Source: Pteria penguin
Lineage: Eukaryota; Mollusca; Bivalvia; Pterioida; Pteriidae
Reading direction: 5' to 3'
Length of the DNA stretch: 64,000 nt
Assembly (NCBI GenBank): GCA_035048485.1
Contig: CM068589.1
Location: forward strand, 8,534,024-8,598,023
A model generated the notes under the pieces. That model saw only the letters and a program-made list of their open reading frames with translations. It had not been told where the DNA came from and searched no databases. This document shows, piece by piece, positions 22,381-32,599 of this stretch. The translations under genes and the position numbers were made by a program. Numbering within the stretch: the first letter of the stretch is position 1; the number at the start of each line of letters is the position of its first letter.

Positions 22381-23421
22381 GTACCACAATTCTCTGAATT
22401 TGCTTGTTATTATCATTCCGACTGTTACTTCATGGTGAAAACGACAAATCAAAATTAGATTCAAAACAGTTAGACTATATATATTAATAGTAAAAATCAA
22501 CAAATATCATTGTGACATAGTATTATACACGCTTGAATAACTTCATGATTCAGATCGGCATCTAATAGACATCTTCAGTATGTGGCGACATCATACTCGA
22601 AAGCGTATTAACATGAAAAAACTGATCGTTTCAGATGTACTACCGGTGTATGGAGAGTTTACAATATCACATTGAATTTTAATGTTAATATGATTTTAAT
22701 GCGCGTTCAAAATTTTCATATATAAATTTTAAAATAAATGATAAAAGAAAAAAGCTGATTCACAACCTGGTGCTGGATCACGGACTAGCTCGGTAACACT
22801 GATTGTACAGTGGAACGTCCCCAAGCCGGGTTTCCATGAAGCGGAATTATGACGTGTTAACGGTGCGTAATATTTTGGCACCGAAGAAGGGAGCATCATT
22901 AACTAGAAATCTCTTTCCTTCTGTACGATGGGAAAACTCCCGAATCCAGTATTCTCGACATCGGCGCTTTGTTGGCTAAAGTATATCTCAAATTTTGAAG
23001 AAACACCGAACACGCAAATGGCGTTGTTCAAAACATTTTTCAGGGAAGGCCCTCCAGACCCTCACATGAAGGAGATGAAACCCCTTCCCTCCTTAACGCT
23101 TCGAACCGATATTTGTCCCGGCAGTGAACAGTGTGGATCCGCCACTGAGAGAAATTTTGACAATATTATAATTGACAATTCCAACAACTCTTCGTCGTGT
23201 CTGTAGTTGATTCCTTGTTCATCAAAATAACATTCAACTTTTACATTTTTTGCCTGCTATCGGTCCTTATCACCCTCTTCCATTCCCAATGGTTTGTTAT
23301 TCTCAGAGACAAAATTTTCCCAAATAAAGACTCCCTTATAATACCATTCACTCGCGAAATGATCAACAGAAGACCTGTACGTGAACAAAGACAGTGCTGG
23401 AAGTTCAATAGAAAATTTCAA
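22381..23421. other. No gene recognised; repeat terminus near 23131
   Basis: 23131-23147, GTGTGGATCCGCCACTGAG, is the terminus of a family also seen at 26964, 30590 and 36205. An open frame at 22928-23206 (MGKLPNPVFSTS...) runs through this terminus and is not considered a gene. Nothing else is recognised. Confidence 0.4.
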
Positions 23422-23425
23422 CATG

Positions 23426-23863
23426 TGTAGCGATGTATATATATATCTATATAATTATCATTTCTTTTATAAAACTCTTGTTGTAAGTGTGTTTTGATAT
23501 GCTGTTTAGTTTTATTGCTTAAATAACTTGTTTACTACTCGTCACTCTTGCCGAGTGATCAGTTTGTTTCTATATATAGCACGCCTTTGTTTATACTTGG
23601 TCACTCATTCCGAGTGACTGTTTTTTCCTATATATAGAAGGACGAATTTGATGGCCATGATGATTGTTACTTTGGATTTTGATATGTAGACATCGTTGTT
23701 TTGAGTATAAATAAATTATAAACTTGATTAGAAGCCTTATCATTGTAAGATGTATTGGATTTACAAGTCTGGGACTTATGACTAAGAAAGGTTCGAACCA
23801 GATCTACAATTGCGCTGTCTTATGAATTACTGATCATTGACCGCTCGGCAGTAATTCGTTACA
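23426..23863 (+). repeat. 5' LTR of Gypsy element
   Basis: 438 bp, starting TGTAGCGATG and ending GTAATTCGTTACA (TG...CA with imperfect inverted ends TGTAGCGA/TTCGTTACA). It has two TATATATAG boxes (about 23572 and 23630) within near-repeat phrases CTCGTCACTCTTGCCGAGTGA and GGTCACTCATTCCGAGTGAC. The last 148 bp match the right LTR remnant, with two base differences seen (ATGACTAAG against ATGGCTTAG). Confidence 0.85.
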
Positions 23864-23868
23864 ACTGA

Positions 23869-23886
23869 TGGCAAGCGATGGGATTC
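23869..23886 (+). promoter_or_regulatory. Candidate primer binding site
   Basis: TGGCAAGCGATGGGATTC begins 5 nt after the left LTR. It has the TGG expected to pair with a tRNA CCA tail and a GGGATTC that fits a T-arm. I cannot assign the tRNA. Confidence 0.4.
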
Positions 23887-24070
23887 GGATTATCCAAACT
23901 TCGGATTTTACCACTTATTTACCAAGGGATTTTATTTGCTGTGTTTTGTGTACTGGAATTTAACTGTGAATTGTGATTTACTTTGGAATATACCGTGATT
24001 TACCTTGGGATCTAACGTGTTTTATTGTGGGATTATATTCACATTTTACTTTAACTGTGTTTTGTTTATT

Positions 24071-24292
24071 ATGTCGTCCGCAAGGTACGTAAACTACTAT
24101 TTTACAAGTAATGACGGAAATTATGACCTAGAGGGGAAGATGGACATGGATTTGTATAAAGAATGCCCGAACTGTTTTAATAACTTTGAGAAAAGTGGCA
24201 ACACGCATTATGTTCGCGAAGAAAATGGAAATATAATCAGCAGATATTTTAAGTGTCCTGCATGCGGATGTCGAATTAAGACAACTGTATAA
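24071..24292 (+). CDS. Small zinc-ribbon-like protein 1 inside the Gypsy element
   Basis: The ATG at 24071 (MSSARYVNYY) opens 73 codons to TAA at 24290. It has two CxxC pairs, CPNC and CPACGC, about 30 residues apart (YKECPNCF ... YFKCPACGCRI), which fits a zinc-ribbon fold. It sits where gag should be. A longer frame to 24005 is open but has no ATG in good position. The second frame, at 24302, repeats the same pattern. Function is unknown. It could be a captured host sequence or a divergent element-specific protein. Confidence 0.5.
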   Translation: MSSARYVNYYFTSNDGNYDLEGKMDMDLYKECPNCFNNFEKSGNTHYVREENGNIISRYFKCPACGCRIKTTV

Positions 24293-24301
24293 ATCTAACG
24301 A

Positions 24302-24562
24302 GTGATATACCATTATTCAGTGTACCACTATATGGATAGATTACGGATTGTGAATTGTCGCAAAGTTCGATATAAGAAATATATAAATGGATCATTTTTG
24401 AAATGTACTATTTTTGTGAAAGAATATATTATTTGTGGTAAATGTTATACAACATTTAAGAAGCCGTGTACTTATACTACAGTGAACGGATTGATAGTCT
24501 ATAGAATAATAGTTCGTTATTATTGGTGTCCTTTGTGTGGACATCAAATACATGTGTGTTAG
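24302..24562 (+). CDS. Small zinc-ribbon-like protein 2 inside the Gypsy element
   Basis: It is in the same frame as the previous one and separated from it by two stop codons. The first ATG is at 24332 (MDRLRIVNCRK), giving about 76 codons to TAG 24560. It has ICGKCYTTF and, about 30 residues later, YWCPLCGHQI, paralleling CPNCFNNF and FKCPACGCRI of protein 1. The two are therefore likely an old tandem duplication of one Cys4 domain. No retroviral-type CCHC knuckle is present. Function is unknown. Confidence 0.45.
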   Translation: MIYHYSVYHYMDRLRIVNCRKVRYKKYINGSFLKCTIFVKEYIICGKCYTTFKKPCTYTTVNGLIVYRIIVRYYWCPLCGHQIHVC

Positions 24563-24565
24563 CGT

Positions 24566-26712
24566 GTTAGTGAAACTGGATCCGTTTGACAGAGAAATAA
24601 TAGTGTCAAAGGATGCCAATATTGCTTTATTTATACCTGTGCTGAACGTGAACGAGTGTGTTTCAGAACAGAGTGTGTTGATTGTAAGTAGTGGTGTATA
24701 CTGATGAGTTACCAGAATATCTAGTAGATTTATTCAAAGAAGGATGTAAAAATCTAACCGAGGAACAGTGCGTACAGTTTAAGCAGTTTCTGTTGGAGCA
24801 TCAAACTACATTTGCAGACCCAGATAAATTAATGGAGCGTGCAAATATTGGAGAACATTGTATTAATTTAAAGGACAAGACTCCTTTCAAAGAACCTCCT
24901 AGGAGAATACCCATCTTCAAGAGAGATATATTGGATGCTGAGGTTCAAAAATTAGAGGAACAAGGACTCATCGAGAAATCAAATAGCCCGTGGTCCTCTC
25001 CTCTTGTATTAGTCCAGAAAAAGGACAAACGTTGGCGAGTGTGTGTTGATTATCGGAAACTAAATTCGCAAACAATAAAAGATGCATATTCGATACCAAG
25101 AGTGTCTGAGAATTTAGATTCGCTAGCAGGATCAAAGTGGTTTACTTCATTGGATTTGAATATGGCGTATCATCAAATACCAATGCGAGAGTGTGACAAG
25201 GAAAAGACGGCATTTGCCACACCTTGTGGGGGATTATATCAATACACAGTGCTACCGTTTGGACTCTGTAATGCCCCAGCTACTTTTGAACGCGTAATAG
25301 AGGAAGCATTAAAGGGATTACAGTGGCATGTGACAGTATTATATTTGGATGATATTATAGTGACCGGAAATAGTTTTTCCAACCATTTGGAGAATTTAAA
25401 ATCAGTTATTGATCTTCTGCAGTTAGCAAACTTAAAGTTGAAAGCAAAGAAATGTAGTTTCTTTCAAAAGGAAGTGACTTTCCTAGGCCATGTTGTTTCC
25501 GAGAATGGAATTCAAACAGACCCAAACAAAACAAAGGTGGTTGAAACATGGAAACGACCGGGAAATGTTACAGAGTTACGCAGTTTCTTAGGACTTGTAT
25601 CTTATTATAGAAAGTTTATAAAGGATTTTGCGAAAATCGCAAAATGCCTACACACATTGACTAGTAAAAACTGCAAATGGGAAAGGACTGAAGAATGTGA
25701 AAGTGCATTCCGTTTACTGAAGTCAAAATTAGTGACATCCCCAATTCTCGCATACCCCGACATTAATGGAGGACTGCTTATACTGGATATGGATGCTAGT
25801 AACGATGCTATAGGGGCTGTGTTGTCTCAAATTCAGGATAATGCGGAGAGAGTGATTGCATATTCTCGTCGGACTTTAACAACAGCAGAGAAAAATTATT
25901 GTGTGACCCGGAAGGAAATGTTAGCAGTTTTATTCTTTGTTAAACATTTTAAGCATTATTTGTTTGGGCGTGAATTTCTTCTGAGAACTGATCATGGATC
26001 CTTAGTGTGGTTGCATAGATTTAAGGAACCCGATGGTCAAATAGCTAGGTGGCTTCAACAAATAGGACCTTATGTGGTCAAGATTGAACATAGACCGGGT
26101 AAACGACATGCAAACGAGGATGCTATGTCTAGAATACCTAATCAAAATCAAATTTGTAAACAATGCAAACTAGATGTTACAAAAATTACACAAGAAAGTC
26201 CTAAACATATCAATGAACTACGAACCATTGAAAATCAAGCATGTATAGAGGATCATTACGAGGCATTAATGATTGGTGACTTACTGTACCCCGATAATGA
26301 AAGTGTTTGGGACAGTGTAATCAGTCAAGCGGAACATATACAAGCTAGTGATGTGTATCAAATTGACCGTGAGCCGCGCAATGCAAACAAACAAAGGAAA
26401 GCGAAGGCTAATAGACCGGCTAGGGCAAAACCCGTAAAACAGCCGACAGATGCACTAACAGTTGAAAATATTAGGAAATGTCAAAAAGAAGACGCTGATT
26501 TGTGCACCTTACTGAGGTACTTAGAAAAAAAAAAAACGACGAGAAATCACCATTAGAATCAATATCTGGAAGAGGATTTGAGTTCAAATTCTATTATTCA
26601 AGATGGGAATTACTAAGTGTGGAAGATGGATTACGGTGTATTAAGTGGATAGACGGGGAACATGTGCGATTTAGAATTTGTATTCCGCGAAAATTACACG
26701 ATGTTGTGTTGT
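24566..26712 (+). pseudogene. Gypsy pol remnant: RT and RNase H, no integrase
   Basis: A leader frame (KLDPFDREIIVSKD..., about 24575-24702), the C-terminal edge of the protease-RT region, ends in two stops. The main frame 24691-26556 then covers RT: SPWSSPLVLVQKKD, DYRKLN, FTSLDLNMAYHQI (motif A), LPFGLCNAPATFERV (motif B), YLDDIIV (motif C) and FLGHVVSENG. RNase H follows: LDMDASNDAIGAVLSQ, a later E, TDHGSL and NEDAMSR. The frame shifts in an A-run (26524-26536), after which the spacer continues to about 26712 (IPRKLHDVVL). There the right LTR fragment abruptly begins, so the zinc-binding and DDE integrase domains are deleted. Confidence 0.85.
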
Positions 26713-26860
26713 TTATAAACTTGATTAGAAGCCTTATCATTGTAAGATGTATTGGATTTACAAGTCTGGGACTTATGGCTTAGAAAGGTTCGAACCAGAT
26801 CTACAATTGCGCTGTCTTATGAATTACTGATCATTGACCGCTCGGCAGTAATTCGTTACA
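26713..26860 (+). repeat. Truncated 3' LTR of Gypsy element
   Basis: 148 bp equal to the end of the left LTR (from TTATAAACTTGATTAG to TTCGTTACA), joined directly to pol. CATG follows, duplicating the bases before the left LTR. Confidence 0.85.
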
Positions 26861-26962
26861 CATGTTATAAGGGAGATAAAAATGTACCGGGCAATGGGCT
26901 CTCTTTGGCAGTTAATATTCTAGGCACAAAATACATTAAACAGTCGGTATTTGTGTTGCATT

Positions 26963-27125
26963 AACAGTGGCGGATTTAGAGTGGGCCCAGAACCCCCTTT
27001 TCTTCACATATATACAAGTAAAACTTCAGATTTGGCACCCAAAATTGTTGAGTATTTTGGCTAATACTTGACTTTCACATGTGCACCTTTCCTTTTCGCA
27101 AATCCTGGATCTCCCAGTTCCTAGT
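26963..27125. mobile_element. Short non-autonomous element, CAGTGGCGGAT terminus
   Basis: It starts AACAGTGGCGGATTTAGAGTGGGCCC and ends CGCAAATCCTGGATCTCCCAG. The ends are degenerate inverted copies of the GGATCCGCCACTG terminus seen at 23131 and 36205. It has G/C-rich ends and an AT-rich middle and no coding region. Confidence 0.5.
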
Positions 27126-27238
27126 GCACATGAAGTGACAAATGTTTTATATATATAACTAAATGGATTATTTAACACGTAAATTTTGCTCAATTTTTGG
27201 ACCTACTGATATTATGAAATAAATGTGCATATTTTGTG

Positions 27239-29710
27239 TTATTGAACCCTCAATCAATTCTTACAGTTCCCCAATTGTTCTCGTTCAGAAAAAAGGATGG
27301 TACTAATCGCTTCTGTGTCGATTTTCGAGCTTTAAATAGCCAGACCGTGAATGAGGAGGTAGATAAAATGCTTTCACTGAATGTTATAGAACCCTCAGTC
27401 AGTCCTTACAGTTCCCCAATTGTTCTCGTTTGAAAAAAAAGATGGTACTAATCGCTTCTGTATCGATTTTCAAGCTTTAAATAGCCAGACCCTGTTTGCT
27501 GCAGAACTAATGCCCGATGCGGATGAAATCTTTTCTAACCTTGGAAATCACAAATATTTCTCCAAGTTAGATCTTTGTAAGGGATAATGACAGGTTCCCC
27601 TTTCTGAAAATTCGAACACGCTTACTGATTTTCAAACGCCCAAATGATTATTTCAATTACAAACCATGCCTTTCGGTTTAGTTACTGCTTGTGCAACATT
27701 TTCTCGCTTAATTTTACTAAGCGGTATGCAGGATATCGACAATTTTATCAACAACATCCTACTATATACTACCACATTTGATGAGTATATCAAAGTTCTT
27801 GAAGAGCGTTCGTTTAGGTTGCACAACTCGAATTTGACAGTTAAAATAAGTAAATGAACTACAGCTTTTGACAATGTCGAATGTCTTGGTCATATGGTTG
27901 GAACTGATGGTTTGAGCCCCAATGTTGACAAAGTGTTAGCCATACAGCAAGCATATCGTCGTAGTACGAAAAAGCAATTGCGATCTTTCCAGAGTATAGT
28001 TGGGTTTTATCGTAAATTTATACTCAACTTTTTAGCTCAACTGACCCGAAGGCTCAAGTGAGCTATAGTCATAGTGGGCCGTCCGTCGTCCGTCGTCCGT
28101 CGTCGTCGTCGTCGTCGTCGTCGTCCGTCGTTAACTTTTTCACATTTTCGACTTTTTCTCTGGAACTACATTGCAGATTTGGATCAAACTTTGTGTAAAT
28201 GATGTACTCAAGGTCCCCTACTAAAATTGTGTTCAGGGTCCAGATTCCCTCAGGGGTGGATCCAGGGCGGGGCCAAAAGTGCCCAAAACGGTACCCTTCT
28301 TGAAACATCTTCTCCTACAGAACCAGTATATAAATGGGGAAACTAATTGCATTTCTATAAAGATGGGTTATTTAAAAATTGTGTTCGGGGTTAAGATCCG
28401 TCAGATAGAAATTTAAGATTTTTTACGTGTTTCAATGCAGAAAAGTGTCATGTTTTTCAGTTAATTGATATTGAATATTTCTTAATGAATTTTGTCATTA
28501 TCTCAATTTTTGGATTTTTTATGAATTTTTCAAGACTTCCATAAAAAAGAGGGGCTGGCCATTTTTCACATTTTCAGCTTTTTCTACAAAACCACATGAA
28601 AGATTTTAATGAAACATGGAATACATGAAGTACCCTCTCAATTTGGTAAATTTCATCCAAATTGGTTAACAGATAATGCCACCATGTCTAAAAAGTAGGT
28701 CTCACAATGGTACATATACCACTTGGTAATTAAAATATGGAGAGTAGCGGTTCAAATCCAGCTGTGGTCAAATTTTTTTTTTTCATTTCTTCACACAACT
28801 GAAAAAGTTTTTAGATGTTTATCAACACTCAACATATGAAATTAGGCAATTTTAAGTTTAAGACTTCCTAAAAGAAAAGTGGGGGCGGGGGGGGGGGGGT
28901 TGGCCATTTTTCACATTTTCAACTTTCTCTACAAAACTTTGAAGGATTTTAATAAATCTTGGTAGAAATAAGTCACTTATGATCCTCTTCAAATTCTGAA
29001 TATCAAAATCACCTGAATGGATGTGCAAAAAAAAGTGTTGTTTTTTATTCTAGTCTGAAATAAAATATGACATATTTTCAACATTTGTGTTGACTTAGTC
29101 ACAGTAATGGAAAAATAAATGAATTTTTCCTTCATGCATGACTGATCATCTAGGTACCCAGGTGAGCGATATAGGCCCACTTGGGCGTTTTGTTTTAGCA
29201 TTACCGCTTACTGATATAACACGGAACGTTTGCCCAATTAACTTCTTTAGTCTGATTCTGCTAAAAATGTCTTTAATGCCCTCCGGAACGCTCTTAATAA
29301 ATATCCAATCCTTAAACTTCCTAATTTCAGCGAGCAGTTTGTGCTTCAGACCGACGCGTCAAATCGCGGTTTCGGCACAGTTATCTTGCAAGAAGAGCAA
29401 GGTAAGAAATATCCGGTGATATATGTGAGCCATAAACTCAAAAATGCAGAATGTTTTATGCCACAGTTAAAAACGAGAGTCTTCCTATTGTATGGGCAGT
29501 ACAAAAATTCCAACGGTTCTTGTAAGGAAAATGAATTCATAATTGAAACTGATTGCAAGCCTCTCATTTACTTTAACAAGGCAAAACTCAATAGTACAAG
29601 GCTTATGAGATGTGCTCTCATTCTACAACCCTACCGGTTTTACATTGTGTCAATAAAAGGCAAAAACAATGTAGGCGTTGATTACCTCAGTTTATCATGC
29701 ATAGTTAGTA
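27239..29710 (+). pseudogene. Second Gypsy pol remnant, split by a nested insertion
   Basis: The RT region includes a duplicated block: SPYSSPIVLV, KKDGTNRFC(V/I)DF and ALNSQT appear twice about 145 bp apart, at 27265 and 27410. Further RT pieces are KYFSKLDLCKG near 27550, MPFGLVTACATFSRL near 27666, and ECLGHMVGTDGLSPN and VGFYRKFILNF to 28030. The frame resumes at about 29195 with ALPLTDITR. RNase H follows as FVLQTDASNRGFGTVI (about 29336), YVSHKL and ETDCKPL. Multiple stops and frameshifts show decay. No LTRs were found. A family different from the 23.4-26.9 kb element is likely from sequence divergence. Confidence 0.75.
28030..29198 (+). mobile_element. AGCTCA...CAGGTGAGCG element nested in the Gypsy remnant
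   Basis: It starts TTTAGCTCAACTGACCCGAAGG, then CTCAAGTGAGCTATAGTC, and ends CAGGTGAGCGATATAGGCCCACTTGGGCG. AGCTCAACTG and CAGGTGAGCG are near-inverted ends. A TTTTAG(C) match at both junctions is a possible target duplication, though one copy overlaps the terminus. It splits the Gypsy frame exactly between NF and ALPLTD, which fixes its boundaries well. It is about 1.17 kb with no coding region. It contains a GTC trinucleotide run (28096-28131), a G-run near 28890 and a GGTTCAAATCC box near 28750. Confidence 0.75.
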
Positions 29711-29981
29711 TAATAATTAAAAAAACACTGATGCTTGCTCACCACATTATTTATGGCTCTGAGGGACCTAGCTTCAATATTTCACCACATCAAACGTTAT
29801 CTGTAATCGGCTATAACAAAAAAAAATTAATAAGGTTTGGTGTAGTGAAATATTGAAGCTACGACGGACCCAGGCACTATATCAATGTTTTACCTCTCAG
29901 TTATGGAGTAGAAGACCCCATAATGCTGTTCAAATGTTTCATGTTAGTGTATGATGGTCTATGTGTGTTGGGATGTGTGAT

Positions 29982-29989
<8 letters not shown>

Positions 29990-30019
<30 letters not shown>

Positions 30020-30022
30020 TGT

Positions 30023-30094
<72 letters not shown>
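29990..30094. repeat. (GA)n-(GT)n compound microsatellite
   Basis: About 14 GA followed by about 38 GT with one TATG interruption. Open frames through it are artefacts. Confidence 0.9.
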
Positions 30095-30096
<2 letters not shown>

Positions 30097-30132
30097 ATAA
30101 CCACTTAAATCTAACTTCCATGATATTTTACT

Positions 30133-30300
30133 ATATTATATTTATAAAAGCAACTAGAAATATTTTAGAGAAGATTCTTTTTCGACAAAATGAAATCCTG
30201 CAAAGAATTTCAGCTTTGGAGAAAAGAGGACAGACAGAAGAGATCTGAAGAGAAAAATCGGTGTACCACCAAGTGTACGAGTAATTATTAAGAAATGGTA
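30133..30300 (+). pseudogene. Exon-like remnant with coiled-coil segment
   Basis: The peptide NILEKILFRQNEILQRIS-ALEKR is amphipathic with heptad leucines and isoleucines. A second frame continues DLKRKIGVPPSVRVIIKKW to TAA at 30298. Coding-like content in two frames suggests an old frameshifted exon. I recall similar N-terminal coiled-coil segments in multi-copy invertebrate genes of unknown function, but cannot name one. It may belong with 32291-32574. Confidence 0.3.
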
Positions 30301-30584
30301 ATGATTATTGTCACGATGACCTATGTGCATTTATGTAAAACGAGTTAAAATCGCTTTATATATGCCAATAAACTCAAACATTAAGATAATTGCTTTAACG
30401 TTTTCAATCTGTTAAAAGCCGAATTGGATTTAAAACAACAAAATTTAATTCTGTCATTTTAAACCATGATGCTTTATGCATTAATTGATAAATTTGAAAA
30501 GTAAAAACACATCATTATAATGTGTACAACATATATACTCTCAAAGTGATAAAATGTATGCAATTGTTGTTCTTGCAGAATGCA

Positions 30585-30905
30585 ATCAGTGGTGGATACA
30601 ATGATGGATTGAAACGCGGATAATTCTGGGCTTTTGAACCCCCCCCCCCCTCTCCAAAAAAAAAGTAAATTTCTACAATGATTTTAATGCCCTATGATCA
30701 GCGGCATATTGTTTTTCCTGCTTGTTTGTCCATCCAAAATTGTCTGTCTGTCAAAAACTTTAACCATAGTCATAACGTTTGAACCAATTACTTCTGAGAT
30801 TAGAATAATATTTTTTTCAAATATTGAAGATTTTTCAGTTGACACATGCATGCATCAAGGTTAATGATCTAGAATCCTTGACCTCTCTAACTTTGTTGCT
30901 GCCAG
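30585..30905. repeat. Repeat fragments (CAGTGGTGGAT terminus; GGCATATTGTTTTTCC repeat)
   Basis: 30588-30670 starts AATCAGTGGTGGATACAA and has a C-run; it is a degenerate relative of the 26963 element. 30700-30905, with GCGGCATATTGTTTTTCC, TGTCTGTCTGTCAAAAACTTTAACC and GACCTCTCTAACTTT, belongs to the 21994 repeat family. Confidence 0.4.
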
Positions 30906-31590
30906 GGTCAAACAATGATTTTGTAAAGGAATAACAAGGATTTGTTTATTTATGAAATAATCTAAGATTTTTAAAGATATTTATATAATTCCTTTATTCA
31001 TAGTATGTTTAATAAAACGATATTTTAAGGCAACATGATGATGAAAACAAAGCTCTAACTTGTCACATGTCACTGTTTGTGAAAGGTTGGAGATGTGATG
31101 TAGAAGAGAAAGTGATACAGTGTAAGTTTTTACAAGGCACAATTCTTCAAACTGCATTGAATGTTTTTTGTTACATGTGAAACTGCTAATAGGTATATTC
31201 ATTGAAATTCGGCCAATACACACACAATTGATATACGTACCCTTTTCATGTAAACTTTCATTTCTCACTAATTAAGTGTCTGACATGTAATGTTTTACTG
31301 CTCTATATTGCAATCATTTTGTTAATTAGGGTGCAACAATTAAAGCATTTGTCATAGAAAATTTCAGCAAAATGTAGATTATCATGCATTAGGCTCCTTG
31401 TATCAATAATCTTAAAATATGAAATTTGTATATTGAATACCGGTACTGATAAAAATTGTTTGTATATTTAAATCTTAGATACATATTTCGTTCAAAATAA
31501 TACAGAACTGTGTAATCAGCTAATCAAATGATTTTACACATTGATATTTGGATTGAGTATGATGTATTTTCTTTTCCTTTTGAAGATTAG
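30906..31590. other. No gene recognised
   Basis: AT-rich, without splice-bounded open frames or repeats I can identify. Confidence 0.35.
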
Positions 31591-31734
31591 GTGGAATTAA
31601 ACGGTACTTTTTGTCAAAACAAAACAAAACAACAACAACAACAACAAAAACAAAAACAAAAACCCCCCAAAGCTGCCTTAAAATCGAAAAATAAACTGGA
31701 AGAACAAAAACAGAAAAGAGTAAAATATGAAAAA

Positions 31735-31975
31735 GAGGAGTTACTGGAGGTAACAAACAGTTATACTTGTATACTAGCAAGTCTGTTATCGTACACTGTA
31801 GATATAATGGCCTACAGTAAGAAAAAAGAGGAGTTACTGGAGGTAACAAACAGTTATACTTGTATACTAGCAAGTCTGTTATCGTACACTGTAAATATAA
31901 TGGCCAACAGTAAGACAATAGGAGTTACTGGCTCAGTTATGTGGCAGAAGTCACCATGGAGCTATACAATAAAAC
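31735..31975. repeat. ~93-bp tandem duplication joined to an RT-family terminus
   Basis: GAGGAGTTACTGGAGGTAAC...GCCTACAGTAAG occurs at 31735 and again at 31828, 93 bp apart. A third partial start at 31921 leads to GGCTCAGTTATGTGGCAGAAGTCACC and ATGGAGCTATACAATA. That last segment recurs at 63080-63135 within an RT-family fragment. The 199-codon open frame across it includes a glutamine/lysine-rich CAA-CAA tract and is not thought to be a gene. Confidence 0.65.
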
Positions 31976-32290
31976 TTATGCTTTTTAATGTAAGATATCA
32001 TTTAAAAATATATTTTGACAAGAATACAAAAAATATTACTAACTTTATATATAGAGCACATTTGAAGGGTTTTTTTTCACTATTCACCAATTCAGTAATA
32101 GGTATAAAGAGAGAGATTAAAAAATATTACACAGCTATAAGAAAATTATACATAACATTAGAACTGTACATGTCTTTCAGAAAAATTTAAAAGCATCCAT
32201 GAAACACAAATTGCATGATGTGTGATAATACAGTAAGAAAACAAATCCATTTTAGGTATTAAAATATTTTATAACTGATATATTTCAGAA

Positions 32291-32574
32291 AGCAAAGCGG
32301 AGAAAGAGAGCCCTTGAGAAATTGTCAAAGAGTGGATGGGAGAATGAGCAGCGAAGCGCTCAGATAAATAACGTCTTGAAGATGGATTTTACCTCAAATG
32401 ATGAGGAATGTAATGAAGGATTTATCACCTTCATGGCAGAGTGCTAAATTACAAAGAGTTAAATGTTATCTTGATAAAACTTTTTTTTAGAAATTTGTTC
32501 CGTAAAGAGTAGACGATTATTGCAGAAACGGAGTGTTGGTTCTGTACATGATACGTCAACTCCCACTTGCCTAA
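32291..32574 (+). pseudogene. Two exon-like segments with basic and acidic stretches
   Basis: After GATATATTTCAG, the peptide KAKRRKRALEKLSKSGWE runs to TAA at about 32447. After TTTTTTTTAG, a second segment (about 32491-32574) reads SVKSRRLLQKRSVGS before a GTATTT donor. Splice-like borders and coding-like composition suggest remnants of a multi-exon gene. The pattern of a basic stretch, an acidic stretch (SNDEEC), then S-R/K-R reminds me of repeated invertebrate proteins of unknown function. This is weakly supported. Confidence 0.3.
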
Positions 32575-32599
32575 AGGTATTTCCATGGATGATTAAAAC

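Larger units (their letters stand above)
23422..26864 (+). mobile_element. Gypsy-type LTR retrotransposon with internal deletions
   Basis: The element is flanked by a 4-bp target duplication, CATG (23422-23425 and 26861-26864). The left LTR is complete (23426-23863, starting TGTAGCGA and ending TTCGTTACA). The right LTR is only its last 148 bp (26713-26860). Between them are two small zinc-ribbon-like frames, a protease-to-RT linker, RT and RNase H. Gag, most of protease, all of integrase, the polypurine tract and the first ~290 bp of the right LTR are missing. Because the target duplication is intact, the losses came during reverse transcription or after insertion. Confidence 0.85.

Noticed and set aside
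31591..32190. 199-codon open frame with a glutamine/lysine tract
   Set aside because: It is built from a CAA/AAC repeat and the 93-bp tandem duplication and continues into unrelated AT-rich DNA.
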